The translations under genes were made by a program, and so were the position numbers. The notes beneath the pieces are model-generated. The model worked only from the letters and a program-made list of their open reading frames with translations. It was not told where the DNA came from and did not search any database. Positions 15,733 to 23,249 of a stretch of DNA of 25,542 nt are shown piece by piece. Origin of the DNA: a virus; the IMG/VR virus record IMGVR_UViG_3300025127_000242, positions 1 to 25,542 of that record; one strand, 5' to 3'. The stretch's first letter is position 1; each line of letters opens with the position of its first letter.

Positions 15733-15819
15733 TATCCCATAATATCCCAAATTAAATGAAATGTCAATAAAAAAATTTATGTAAAAAGTCTGTTGACATG
15801 TCCCAAGCCATATGGGATA
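15733..15819. promoter_or_regulatory. Operator-like TCCCAT/TCCCAA elements between divergent promoters
   Basis: Four elements: TATCCCATA (15733-15741), TATCCCAAA (15743-15751, exactly 10 bp on), TGTCCCAAGC (15799-15808) and, inverted, TATGGGATA (15811-15819). The first two cover the -10 region of the leftward promoter; the last two form the inverted repeat TCCCA-N7-TGGGA (15801-15817) between -35 and -10 of the rightward promoter. Each promoter has one TCCCAT and one TCCCAA type. A bound dimer at either pair would block RNA polymerase. The RHH protein is the likely binder (inference). Confidence 0.6.
15739..15767 (-). promoter_or_regulatory. Sigma70 promoter of the 114-aa gene
   Basis: On the - strand: TTGACA (15767-15762), 17-bp spacer, TATTAT (15744-15739). 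The -35 is a perfect consensus and the -10 matches at five of six positions. Start of transcription is expected about 15732, giving a leader of roughly 75 nt. Confidence 0.72.
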
Positions 15820-15821
15820 GA
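15793..15821 (+). promoter_or_regulatory. Promoter of the replication operon
   Basis: Perfect -35 TTGACA (15793-15798), then 17 bp to GATAGA (15816-15821), a weak -10. Expected start is near 15828, about 30 nt before the 132-aa gene. The spacer contains the TCCCA...TGGGA inverted repeat. A weak -10 with a perfect -35 fits a promoter that is regulated or helped by a phage protein. Confidence 0.55.
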
Positions 15822-15857
15822 TAGGGTTCTAGTAATTTAAAGCGGAAAGGAATCGAC

Positions 15858-16256
15858 ATGAATAGTCGTGAACTATTTGAACGTAGAAGTGAACTCAAGC
15901 ACGTTATTAATGAAATGCGCGATGAGTTGAAAAATGTTGAACAGCAACTGCATGATATATTCTTTGATCAAGCGCGTGATGCTTTACGTGCAGATGGCAA
16001 AGACTTTGGCACTACGCATATCGTTGCTGGCAATAAAAAATTAAAAGCCACAGTGCGTAAGAAAGTTGTGTGGGATCAAACCACATTAGGCAACGTCTTG
16101 GAAGAGATGGATGCCGAAGATGCACGTCATTATGGCAAGCTAACACTTGCTGTTGACGAACGTAAATACACAGCAGCACCACCAGCTATTAGGTCATTGC
16201 TTCAAACCTGCCGCACAGTAGAGGTGGGTGGATTTACAATTGAGGAGGAAGACTAA
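15858..16256 (+). CDS. Hypothetical early protein, 132 aa, first gene of replication operon
   Basis: AAAGGAATCGAC precedes the ATG. The N-terminal 50 residues are a charged coiled coil (RRSELKHVINEMRDELKNVE). A compact C-terminal part follows, with GTTHIVAGNKKLKATVRKKV, WDQTTLGNVLEEM and a GGFTIEEED acidic tail. Genes of this kind directly precede Sak4-like ATPase genes in other phages as far as I recall, which would suggest a recombination accessory or DNA-binding role; this is not verified. Its stop overlaps the ATPase start by one base (TAATG). Confidence 0.7.
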   Translation: MNSRELFERRSELKHVINEMRDELKNVEQQLHDIFFDQARDALRADGKDFGTTHIVAGNKKLKATVRKKVVWDQTTLGNVLEEMDAEDARHYGKLTLAVDERKYTAAPPAIRSLLQTCRTVEVGGFTIEEED

Positions 16257-17128
16257 TGGCTTTGCAAATTATTACAGCCGATCAGCGTTTAGCTGAAAAG
16301 AAAGGTCACAAAATCGTAGTATGCGGTCAAAGCGGTGTGGGTAAAACCACACTCGCTAGGACACTGAATGGTGGAAGCACACTGTTTATGGACTTGGAAG
16401 CAGGGGATGCTGCTATCGAAGGTTTTCCAATTGATGTCATTCGTCCTCAAACATGGTCAGAGTGTCGTGATCTTGCTTGTTTCTTGGGTGGTCCAAATCC
16501 GGGATTAAGTGAGGACCAACCTTATAGCCAAGCGCATTATGATTATGTAGCTACGATGTTTGGAGACAGCACAGAGGTGTGGCAGAAGTACGATTCTCTT
16601 TTTGTGGACTCTATTACCGTGGCAGGTCGTTTGTGCTTTCAGTGGTGCTTACAGCAGCCAGAATCACGTTCTGATCGCTCTGGTAAGCTCGACACTCGCG
16701 CAGCTTATGGAATGCATGGTCGAGAAATGATGTCATGGCTAACACATCTTCAGCATATCCGCGAAAAGAACGTAATCTTTGTTGGCATTCTTGATGAAAT
16801 CACAGATGATTATGGACGCAAGCAATATGCGTTACAAATTGAAGGCAGCAAAACTGGGCGAGAATTGCCCGGAATTGTTGATGAGGTAATTACAATGGCG
16901 ATTTTATCAGGGGATCATGGTCAATATCGTGCTTTTGTTTGTCAGCCATTGAATGAATGGGGATACCCAGCAAAAGATCGCTCTGGTCGCCTCGAAACTT
17001 TAGAAGAGCCGCATCTTGGCAAACTGATGGAAAAGATGTCAAGTGGTTCTCCAGAAGAAATAAAGGATCTGACTTTTGTAGATCCTTCAACACAAGTTAC
17101 TAGCGAAGAGGAAGCACAAAATGCTTAA
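16256..17128 (+). CDS. Sak4-like P-loop ATPase (phage recombinase family)
   Basis: 290 aa. Walker A is GQSGVGKT at residues 24-31 and Walker B is YDSLFVDSI at 112-120, with a further FMDLEAGDAAIEGFP motif at 44-58 (substrate/ATPase core). This combination, single RecA-like core and length near 250-300 aa, matches Sak4/AAA_24 phage ATPases, which promote single-strand annealing together with a single-strand DNA binding protein. The next gene, overlapping by 8 bp, is such a binding-protein candidate, so the pair should act together in recombination-dependent replication. C-terminal tail is acidic (EEEAQNA). Family fairly certain; in vivo role inferred. Confidence 0.78.
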   Translation: MALQIITADQRLAEKKGHKIVVCGQSGVGKTTLARTLNGGSTLFMDLEAGDAAIEGFPIDVIRPQTWSECRDLACFLGGPNPGLSEDQPYSQAHYDYVATMFGDSTEVWQKYDSLFVDSITVAGRLCFQWCLQQPESRSDRSGKLDTRAAYGMHGREMMSWLTHLQHIREKNVIFVGILDEITDDYGRKQYALQIEGSKTGRELPGIVDEVITMAILSGDHGQYRAFVCQPLNEWGYPAKDRSGRLETLEEPHLGKLMEKMSSGSPEEIKDLTFVDPSTQVTSEEEAQNA

Positions 17129-17744
17129 TTTAAATAACGTACCCGCAGATAATAACTCAGCAGAACGTGAGTTTTCACTAATTCCAAACGGAACTATTTG
17201 CCGCGCAGTTATTATTGTAAAACAAGGTGATACAGAAATTGCAGAGTTTGGTTCTGGACCGTGGTTTAAAAAGTCCATGTCCTCCGCTGCAAAGTGGATG
17301 GAGTTAGAATTTACCATTCTCGGAGGTGATTATGATCGCCGCAAGTTTTGGGATCGTATCTTTGTTGATGGTGATAAGATGGGTCAAAGCGGTATTCCAC
17401 AAGCTAAAGAAATTGGATTACGAACTCTGAAGTCAATTGTAGAAAGCGCAAGAGCCATTGACCCAACAGACATGTCGCCGCAAGCACAACAAAATCGTAA
17501 CATCTCTGGCGTTTTTGATTTAAATGCTATGGAAATTTGTGCTAAAGTCGGTATTAAGAAAGGCACAAACGGCTATAGTGACAGTAATCGGTTGCTTGCA
17601 GCCTTAACACCTAATTCGCAAGGATACATGCCAAGCGGACAACCACCAGTGCAGCAAACACCAATTGCCGCACAATCAGTGCAACAGGCCGCACCAGCGC
17701 AACCTGTATCATCTGGTGGTATTCCATCTTGGGCAAACAGGTAA
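17121..17744 (+). CDS. DUF669-like single-strand DNA binding protein candidate
   Basis: 207 aa; ATG overlaps the ATPase stop by 8 bp. The core (residues about 13-125) has AEREFSLIPNGTICRAVIIV, a KWMELEFTILGGDYDRRKFW segment and a RIFVDGDKMGQSGIPQAKEI helix region. This is the DUF669 layout: 'IPxGxY' strand, then 'LxFEIxxGxYxxRxxWDR'. The last 45 residues are Pro/Gln/Ala-rich and disordered (VQQTPIAAQSVQQAAPAQPV), ending IPSWANR, like a flexible SSB tail for partner binding. DUF669 genes sit next to Sak4 or RecT genes in many phages. Binding activity inferred. Confidence 0.75.
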   Translation: MLNLNNVPADNNSAEREFSLIPNGTICRAVIIVKQGDTEIAEFGSGPWFKKSMSSAAKWMELEFTILGGDYDRRKFWDRIFVDGDKMGQSGIPQAKEIGLRTLKSIVESARAIDPTDMSPQAQQNRNISGVFDLNAMEICAKVGIKKGTNGYSDSNRLLAALTPNSQGYMPSGQPPVQQTPIAAQSVQQAAPAQPVSSGGIPSWANR

Positions 17745-17811
17745 TCTAGCGGCAGGGCCATTCCGCGCCTGCTAGACCACGGACAGGGGGGCCGTGGGCC
17801 GCATACCCCCC
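17745..17811 (+). ncRNA. GC-rich leader able to form an H-type pseudoknot
   Basis: The 92-bp gap before the helicase gene holds a 67-nt stretch of 73% GC in an otherwise AT-richer window. CCACGG (17777-17782) pairs with CCGTGG (17792-17797). The loop between them, ACA then GGGGGG (17786-17791), can pair with CCCCCC (17806-17811). That gives two 6-bp stems, loop 1 of 3 nt, no junction and loop 3 of 8 nt, a textbook H-type geometry. GCGGC (17749-17753) can also pair with GCCGC (17798-17802) in loop 3, and TCTAGCG repeats at 17745-17751 and 17818-17824. Function unknown: a leader controlling helicase translation or an RNA-protection element are options. Confidence 0.5.
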
Positions 17812-17836
17812 ACCAATTCTAGCGAACAGGTGTTTT

Positions 17837-19516
17837 ATGTTATTACGTCCCTACCAAGAGGTAGCCGTGAGCGATGCTATGAAGGCGCTCGACAAGCACG
17901 GCAATACCCTTGTTGTTGCTCCTACAGGCGCAGGCAAAACAATCATGCTCTCCGCGCTCGTAGGCAAACGTCACAAAGATGGTAAAAAAATTCTTATTGT
18001 TCAGCATCGTGATGAACTTGTTGATCAAAACCAATCCAAGTTTAAAAAAATAAATCCTTACATTACCACAAGTATTGTTAATGGCACAGTTAAACACTGG
18101 GATGGCGATGCAGTGTTTTCAATGGTTCAAACTATTTCACGCGAAAACAATCTAAGAAATCGACCCAAGTTTGATATGGTGGTCATTGATGAAGGCCATC
18201 ACGCAGCAGCAAAAACATATCGCCGTGTGATTGATGCTGTGCTTGAGGACAACGACAGTGCAGAAATAGTAGGATTTACAGCCACACCTAATCGTGGTGA
18301 TGGAAAGGGATTGCGTTCTGTATTTAACAATTGCGCACATCAAATTGAAATCGGTGCTCTGATCCAAGAAGGTTTTTTAGTTCGCCCCAAAACCTTCGTT
18401 GTTGATCTAGGTGTTAATGATCAACTTAATAACGTCACAAAGCGTGGCAAAGAATATGACATGGAGGAAGTTGCCGCGATTATGGATCGCCAAGTCATTA
18501 ACGATAGAATTGTTCGGGAATGGCAAAATAAAGCTGGGGATCGCAAAACTGTTGTGTTTTGCTCAACTATTAAACACGCTCAAAATTTATGTCGTGCATT
18601 TCAAGAAGCTAACATTAACGCGGAGTATATTACAGGCGAAACAGACAAAGCCTATCGTCAAGGTGTGCTGCATGATCTTGAGCATGGTAGTTTACAGGTT
18701 GTGGTCAACGTAGCGGTGCTCACAGAGGGTTTTGACGCTCCCCCTGTATCCTGCATTGTTTTAACAAGGCCGTGCTCACAGAAGAGCACAATGGTTCAAA
18801 TGATTGGTCGTGGCCTGCGTATCGTTGATCTTGAGATGTATCCAGATACGATCAAGACAGATTGCATTGTTATGGACTTCGGCACATCCGTAATCACACA
18901 TGGTAGCATTGATGATGTTGCAAACTTGGATGGTAAAGAAAAATCTGGTGATGGTATTGCTCCAACCAAAATCTGTCCAGAGTGTGATTCAGAGGTTCAT
19001 GCGCGTGTATCAGAATGTCCCATCTGTGGTCATGAGTTTGTAGAGGAAGAAAAAGCTACGCTCGAAAACTTTGTAATGACAGAATACGATTTGATGCAGC
19101 TATCTCCGTTTTTGTGGATTTGTCCATTTCACGAGGAAAAAGAAGTTTTAATGGCATCTGGATTTGAAGGATTTGCGTTTCTTGCAAAGCTTAACGAAAC
19201 CATGTGGGTTAGTATGGTAAAGCCAAGTAATTCTAAATTACGTGTGGTTTCTATCGGTGAAAAAGTTCATGCAATAGCAGCAGCAGATGATTTTTTACGC
19301 AACATTGAGGAAAGCGATGCTGCTAATAAAAGAAAGCGTTGGGTTAGCGAATTAGCCACTCAAAAGCAAAAAGATCAATTACGCCGATACGGGCAAGAAA
19401 TATCTTCTTTTGATTTACAATGGACAAAGTACAAAGCCTCTTGTGCTATAAATTTTCATTGGAACAAAGGATCAATTGTAGAGGCTTATAAACATTCTAG
19501 GAATAAACTAAAATGA
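17837..19516 (+). CDS. Superfamily 2 DNA helicase (DEAD/DEAH-type) with C-terminal zinc ribbon
   Basis: 559 aa. Conserved motifs in order: LRPYQEVAV (Q-tip, about 3-11); APTGAGKT (Walker A, 28-35); VVIDEGHH (motif II, 115-122); FTATPNR (motif III, 147-153); TEGFDAPPV (motif V, about 296-304); QMIGRGLR (motif VI, 321-328). This is a RecG/UvsW/XPB-like core that uses ATP to unwind or remodel branched DNA. A zinc ribbon with C380, C383, C394 and C397 (KICPECDSEV, SECPICGHEF) follows, then a C-terminal domain of unknown type (LATQKQKDQLRRYGQE). AGGTG lies 5-8 bp upstream. Probable role: replication initiation or fork restart. The gene overlaps the next by ATGA. Confidence 0.88.
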   Translation: MLLRPYQEVAVSDAMKALDKHGNTLVVAPTGAGKTIMLSALVGKRHKDGKKILIVQHRDELVDQNQSKFKKINPYITTSIVNGTVKHWDGDAVFSMVQTISRENNLRNRPKFDMVVIDEGHHAAAKTYRRVIDAVLEDNDSAEIVGFTATPNRGDGKGLRSVFNNCAHQIEIGALIQEGFLVRPKTFVVDLGVNDQLNNVTKRGKEYDMEEVAAIMDRQVINDRIVREWQNKAGDRKTVVFCSTIKHAQNLCRAFQEANINAEYITGETDKAYRQGVLHDLEHGSLQVVVNVAVLTEGFDAPPVSCIVLTRPCSQKSTMVQMIGRGLRIVDLEMYPDTIKTDCIVMDFGTSVITHGSIDDVANLDGKEKSGDGIAPTKICPECDSEVHARVSECPICGHEFVEEEKATLENFVMTEYDLMQLSPFLWICPFHEEKEVLMASGFEGFAFLAKLNETMWVSMVKPSNSKLRVVSIGEKVHAIAAADDFLRNIEESDAANKRKRWVSELATQKQKDQLRRYGQEISSFDLQWTKYKASCAINFHWNKGSIVEAYKHSRNKLK

Positions 19517-19671
19517 AAGTCATACTTATAACTGTTCGTGAAGGTAAAACAGGACCAGTGGTTCATATGTGGGTAGATGGTAAAGAAGTCGCTAAAAAAG
19601 AATTAACAAAAAGAGAGACGTGTATATTAATCTCTGAATTAGCAGACAAGTTGGCAGGAACTAATGGCTAG
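19513..19671 (+). CDS. Small hypothetical protein, 52 aa
   Basis: Easily missed because of its length. ATG at 19513 overlaps the helicase stop (ATGA), and its TAG overlaps the next start by 8 bp, so it is embedded in a translationally coupled chain. Visible sequence: MKVILITVREGKTGPVVHMW, then VDGKEVAKKELTK, then ETCILISELADKLAGTNG. It looks like a small two-stranded plus helix fold. Function unknown. Confidence 0.6.
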   Translation: MKVILITVREGKTGPVVHMWVDGKEVAKKELTKRETCILISELADKLAGTNG

Positions 19672-19975
19672 ATTTGAATTAAAAATGTTTATAGTTGAGG
19701 AGCAAAACGATGCTTTTGAAGCGTATGAATATAGAGTTATGTGCCACGTCAAAGACATTAAAAGCTTTGATGAAGTAACCAATAAAGCTCACAAAGTTGT
19801 TAGAAATCATATAGATGAATCTCAAAATTTAATAATTGTGGGGTCAGCCACAATTGTTATAGGCGATATGGATATGCTTTCTTTTGGGTTCAAAAATAAA
19901 GATGTCGATCAAGAACAAGTAGATTTAGTCGTAGAATTGTTCGGGATGGATGAAGAGGAAAGGACAATACATTGA
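19664..19975 (+). CDS. Hypothetical protein, 103 aa
   Basis: Coupled to both neighbours by short overlaps. Mixed alpha/beta: ARFELKMFIVEEQNDAF, then YEYRVMCHVKDIKSFDE, then hydrophobic strands (NLIIVGSATIVIGDMDML) and an acidic tail DMEEERTIH-like (FGMDEEERTIH). No named domain. The AATTGTTCGG repeat lies within it at 19935-19944. Confidence 0.6.
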   Translation: MARFELKMFIVEEQNDAFEAYEYRVMCHVKDIKSFDEVTNKAHKVVRNHIDESQNLIIVGSATIVIGDMDMLSFGFKNKDVDQEQVDLVVELFGMDEEERTIH

Positions 19976-20196
19976 CCGCAGAACCAGCACCAAAACCAAT
20001 AGATGAATTGGTACATATCTTAGGAAAGTTTGGGTGGGACACACGGTTTTCTGATTTAACAGAAGAACAAGTTCACACTTTAATATTTGGAATACAAGAA
20101 TCTCAAAGTCTAGCAAAAGAGATACAACATGGAATCCTTGAAGAAACCTACTATAAGTCAACAGGCACTTGGCCTTCTACTTCAATCCCCTTCTAA
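19972..20196 (+). CDS. Small hypothetical protein, 74 aa
   Basis: TTG start overlapping the preceding stop as TTGA, with AGAGGAAAGG upstream. Sequence has IDELVHILGKFGWDTRFSDL and EEQVHTLIFGIQESQSLAKE, two helices that could form a small helical bundle. It overlaps the nuclease gene downstream by about 68 bp. Function unknown. Confidence 0.55.
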   Translation: MTAEPAPKPIDELVHILGKFGWDTRFSDLTEEQVHTLIFGIQESQSLAKEIQHGILEETYYKSTGTWPSTSIPF

Positions 20197-20911
20197 AGTA
20201 GATCCATTAGCCGAACAAATTAGTGCAGCAGTTGATAATGGTATAATTGTTAACGAGAAAAAGCGCGAAAAACGTAAGTACATCGGTGCATCCAGTATTG
20301 GTGATGAATGTTCCCGCAAAATACAATATCGTTATCTTAACTATCCAATAGACCCAGACAAAGAGTTTAGCGCAAGAACATTGCGTATTTTTCAGTTTGG
20401 TCACAATATCGAAGATTATGCAGCCAAGTGGTTACGTGATGCAGGCTTTGATTTACGAACAGAAGACAAGCAAGGCGAACAATTTGGGTTTTCTATAGCT
20501 AACGATCAAATCAAAGGACACATAGATGGTGTGGTTTGTGATGGTCCTGTGCCTATGTCGTATCCCTCTTTGTGGGAGTGTAAGTCGGCAAATGATAAAA
20601 AGTTTCAAGCTTTTGTTCGCATGGGCGTTGCAAAAGCAAATTCAACATATGCAACTCAAATCGCTCTTTACCAAGCATACATGGAGTTAGATAAAAACCC
20701 TGCTTTGTTCACAGTGGTTAATAAAAACACATCTGAAATTTACTATGAATTAGTTCCGTACAACAGGCAGTTAGCTCAAGAAGCAAGTGACCGCGCAGTA
20801 AATATCTTGACCGCTGCAAAAGCAGGTGACATTCTACCACGCATCTCACAAAGTAAAGACTTTTTTCTTTGTAAGTTTTGTGAGTTTAGAGAGACCTGTT
20901 GGGGAGAGTAA
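20129..20911 (+). CDS. Cas4/RecB-like exonuclease with four-cysteine Fe-S-type site
   Basis: 260 aa. Active-site pattern of PD-(D/E)XK nucleases: GHNIEDY (His/Glu near residue 92-97), GHIDGVV (Asp133) and LWECKSAN (Glu150, Lys152). Cys61 (GDECSRK) plus C248, C251 and C257 (LCKFCEFRETCW) make a C...CxxCx5C set, as in the iron-sulfur 'staple' of Cas4 and AddB. Such phage nucleases resect DNA ends to make single strands for annealing by Sak4-type proteins. The start is uncertain: this ATG lies in the 3' end of the previous gene, with a weak ribosome binding site, but no better ATG follows before the catalytic core. Followed by a stem-loop and the primase gene. Confidence 0.78.
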   Translation: MESLKKPTISQQALGLLLQSPSKVDPLAEQISAAVDNGIIVNEKKREKRKYIGASSIGDECSRKIQYRYLNYPIDPDKEFSARTLRIFQFGHNIEDYAAKWLRDAGFDLRTEDKQGEQFGFSIANDQIKGHIDGVVCDGPVPMSYPSLWECKSANDKKFQAFVRMGVAKANSTYATQIALYQAYMELDKNPALFTVVNKNTSEIYYELVPYNRQLAQEASDRAVNILTAAKAGDILPRISQSKDFFLCKFCEFRETCWGE

Positions 20912-20948
20912 ATGTGAGGTGCAACCCGTCTAAAAGCGCACCCCACAT
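20912..20948 (+). promoter_or_regulatory. Stem-loop in the primase leader
   Basis: ATGTG-a-GGTGC (20912-20922) pairs with GCACC-c-CACAT (20938-20948): ten pairs with one A/C mismatch and a 15-nt loop. It lies directly after the nuclease stop, 32 bp before the primase-helicase start. No T-run follows, so it is not a simple terminator; it may be a processing site or translational element. Confidence 0.5.
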
Positions 20949-20980
20949 CTAGTGTAAGGGACTCAAGTAAGGACAAGATA

Positions 20981-23200
20981 ATGAATATTTTACATTTTGG
21001 CAAGACATCAAAAGAGGTAGCGGAACGTATTAGCAATGAAGTTCCAAGACATGTTCAACTACAAGCGTTAGTCGATACTTACCCAAATGGCATGAAGCGC
21101 GGTGGTTATTTTATGATAGGCTCTTTGGCAGGAGAAAAAGGTCAATCTTTAAAAATTAATATTGATATGAACAGTCAGTTTTTTTTAAAAGGCAAAGATT
21201 TTGAGTCTGGTGATGGTGTCGGAGGTATTAGTAAAATATTAAAAGAGGGCCGTGGCTGGACCATCTCGGAAACAGCAGAATACTTTTCAGACTATCTCCC
21301 TAGAAACTTTACAGCACCACCAGAGAATGTTGTAAAATTAAATAAGCCTGAAAACTTTCAGATAACAAAAGGTACAAATGGATTTCATCAACCCGAACAA
21401 AAGCCTGTAAAATTAAATATCGGGCCAAACACGCCTTTTGAAGAAGAGTACGATTATACTGACGAGCATGGGCAGGTTCTCGTTACAGTGCGGAAATACT
21501 TTGAAAGGAATGAAGCTGGCGAAATTGTGAAGGATGGTATGGGAAAACCTAAAAAACAATTTCGCCAGTTTATAAATGGAAACCCCGGAATACCCGAAAC
21601 AAGGCCCCTATACAACATACCAAATATAGTTGAGGCAGACAAGGTAATTTGGGTTGAAGGAGAAAAATGTGCAGATGCATTAACAAGTTTAGGATATATT
21701 GCAACTTGCACTATAGGTGGCGCTGGGATGCTATCAGAAAAAAGTGCATCTAAGTTTGATTTCACTCCCTTACGCAATAAAGAAGTAATTTTATGGCCTG
21801 ACAACGATGAGGCTGGAAAAAAGCTTGCAAAAATTGTTGAAGCACAAGCAATAAATGCAGGTGCAAAATCCACTCTCATTCTTCAAATACCATCGGATAA
21901 ATCTGAAAAATGGGATGCAGCAGATGCTGTTAGTGAAGATTTTAATGTCGGTAAATTTATTAAAAGCCACGAAAGCAAAACCAAAAAACGCATCTCATTA
22001 CTTGATGACAGTTTGCTAATAGACAAATACTTTGTTGGGACCGCTCCAGAGCAAAAGTTTCTTATCGGAGACACAATACCTCTTGGTGTGCCAGTGGTGT
22101 TTGCCGCAGCAGGAGATAGTGGTAAAGGCATGATGACGCTTGACTTGGCAATGAAAGTTGCGTCTGGTCAATCAATGGCAACCGCATTCGGTGGTCTTAT
22201 TGCAGAACACGGTGACGCGATTATTATTACCGCAGAAGATGATAAAGATGAAATGCATCGCCGTATCTCTCGACTTGATCCAAGAAGATACAGAGAAACA
22301 TACGATCATCAATTACGCATCTTACCGCTACCAAACTTAGGTGGCGTCTGGCCTATTATGAAAAAATCAGACAATGAATATTTAGTTGGTGATGAATTTT
22401 CGCGCATCTACGATCAAATGTTGGAAATGAATAACCTTAAACTTATTGTCATTGATCCCCTCGCATCTTTTGTTCATGCAGATGTAAATTCTGATCCAGC
22501 GGCAGGAGCAGCCTTTATGGGGCTTCTTTCGCAAATAGCTACAGAAACAGGTGCTACTGTCATGGTAAACCACCACATGGCAAAAATTGATGCTAAAGAT
22601 CCAATATCAACACCAGAGGAGGCACGTAATAAAATTAGAGGAACGTCTGCTATCGTTGATGGTGTGCGCTCTGCATTCGCAATATGGCAAGTAGATGACA
22701 ATACAGCAAAACAACGCTGCAAAGATTTAAACGTATCATACACGCGAAACTCTGTATTTGATGGGGGCATTGTTAAGTCTAACGGTCCTGCTAATCGGGA
22801 AATAAGACACTTCATTCGTAATCCAGATACAGGATTGCTCGAAGATCGCAGTGTAGATATTCAATCTATTGCCATGTCAACAGCCGTTAGAGACAGATTA
22901 GATCATGTTGTTCAATACGTTCGTATGCGTGAAGCACAAGGTTTGGCAGTTACGATTGATGGAACGCATGACGGTGTTTGGAATACAGCTATGGGACTAG
23001 AACCAACTGAGCCATGTATTATAGCTATTCAATCTGTAAAAACAACTACGATTAAAAATACAATTACAATGGCTATGCAACAAGGACGTATTGATAAATA
23101 CAGGCTTACCCCAAGCGGACCACTAAAATATCTTGGAGTCTCAAATGGACCTCTATCAAACGGAACATATGAACCCGTTACCGGGCGTGATAACGTATAA
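20981..23200 (+). CDS. TOPRIM primase fused to RepA-like (AAA_25) helicase
   Basis: 739 aa; AAGGACAAGATA precedes the ATG. Order of domains: N-terminal primase-like region (about 20-110; GGYFMIGSLAGEKGQSLKIN, without the CHC2 zinc finger); TOPRIM core at about 220-320 with WVEGEKCADAL (224-234) and WPDNDEAG (Asp274, Asp276); then a RecA/RepA-type ATPase from about 360. Its Walker A is AAGDSGKG (376-383), Walker B LIVIDP (488-493), then NHHMAK (530-535) and an IRGTSAIVDGVRSAF segment. This makes primers and unwinds the fork. It ends the operon; its stop codon is in a hairpin carrying the 18-bp repeat. Confidence 0.85.
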   Translation: MNILHFGKTSKEVAERISNEVPRHVQLQALVDTYPNGMKRGGYFMIGSLAGEKGQSLKINIDMNSQFFLKGKDFESGDGVGGISKILKEGRGWTISETAEYFSDYLPRNFTAPPENVVKLNKPENFQITKGTNGFHQPEQKPVKLNIGPNTPFEEEYDYTDEHGQVLVTVRKYFERNEAGEIVKDGMGKPKKQFRQFINGNPGIPETRPLYNIPNIVEADKVIWVEGEKCADALTSLGYIATCTIGGAGMLSEKSASKFDFTPLRNKEVILWPDNDEAGKKLAKIVEAQAINAGAKSTLILQIPSDKSEKWDAADAVSEDFNVGKFIKSHESKTKKRISLLDDSLLIDKYFVGTAPEQKFLIGDTIPLGVPVVFAAAGDSGKGMMTLDLAMKVASGQSMATAFGGLIAEHGDAIIITAEDDKDEMHRRISRLDPRRYRETYDHQLRILPLPNLGGVWPIMKKSDNEYLVGDEFSRIYDQMLEMNNLKLIVIDPLASFVHADVNSDPAAGAAFMGLLSQIATETGATVMVNHHMAKIDAKDPISTPEEARNKIRGTSAIVDGVRSAFAIWQVDDNTAKQRCKDLNVSYTRNSVFDGGIVKSNGPANREIRHFIRNPDTGLLEDRSVDIQSIAMSTAVRDRLDHVVQYVRMREAQGLAVTIDGTHDGVWNTAMGLEPTEPCIIAIQSVKTTTIKNTITMAMQQGRIDKYRLTPSGPLKYLGVSNGPLSNGTYEPVTGRDNV

Positions 23201-23225
23201 TCCGATAAATTGTTCGGGTTATAAT
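23196..23225 (+). repeat. 18-bp repeat (copy 2) within a 10-bp hairpin
   Basis: ATAAATTGTTCGGGTTAT at 23205-23222 is identical to 4491-4508. TATAATCCGA (23196-23205) is the inverted partner of TCGGGTTATA (23214-23223), with one U-G pair in RNA and an 8-nt loop; the stem covers the primase stop codon. A TATAAT is present at 23220-23225. No T-run follows, so a promoter-like or protein-binding role is as possible as a transcript end. Confidence 0.6.
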
Positions 23226-23249
23226 AGTTGTTAACAGTTGTATTTTTAC

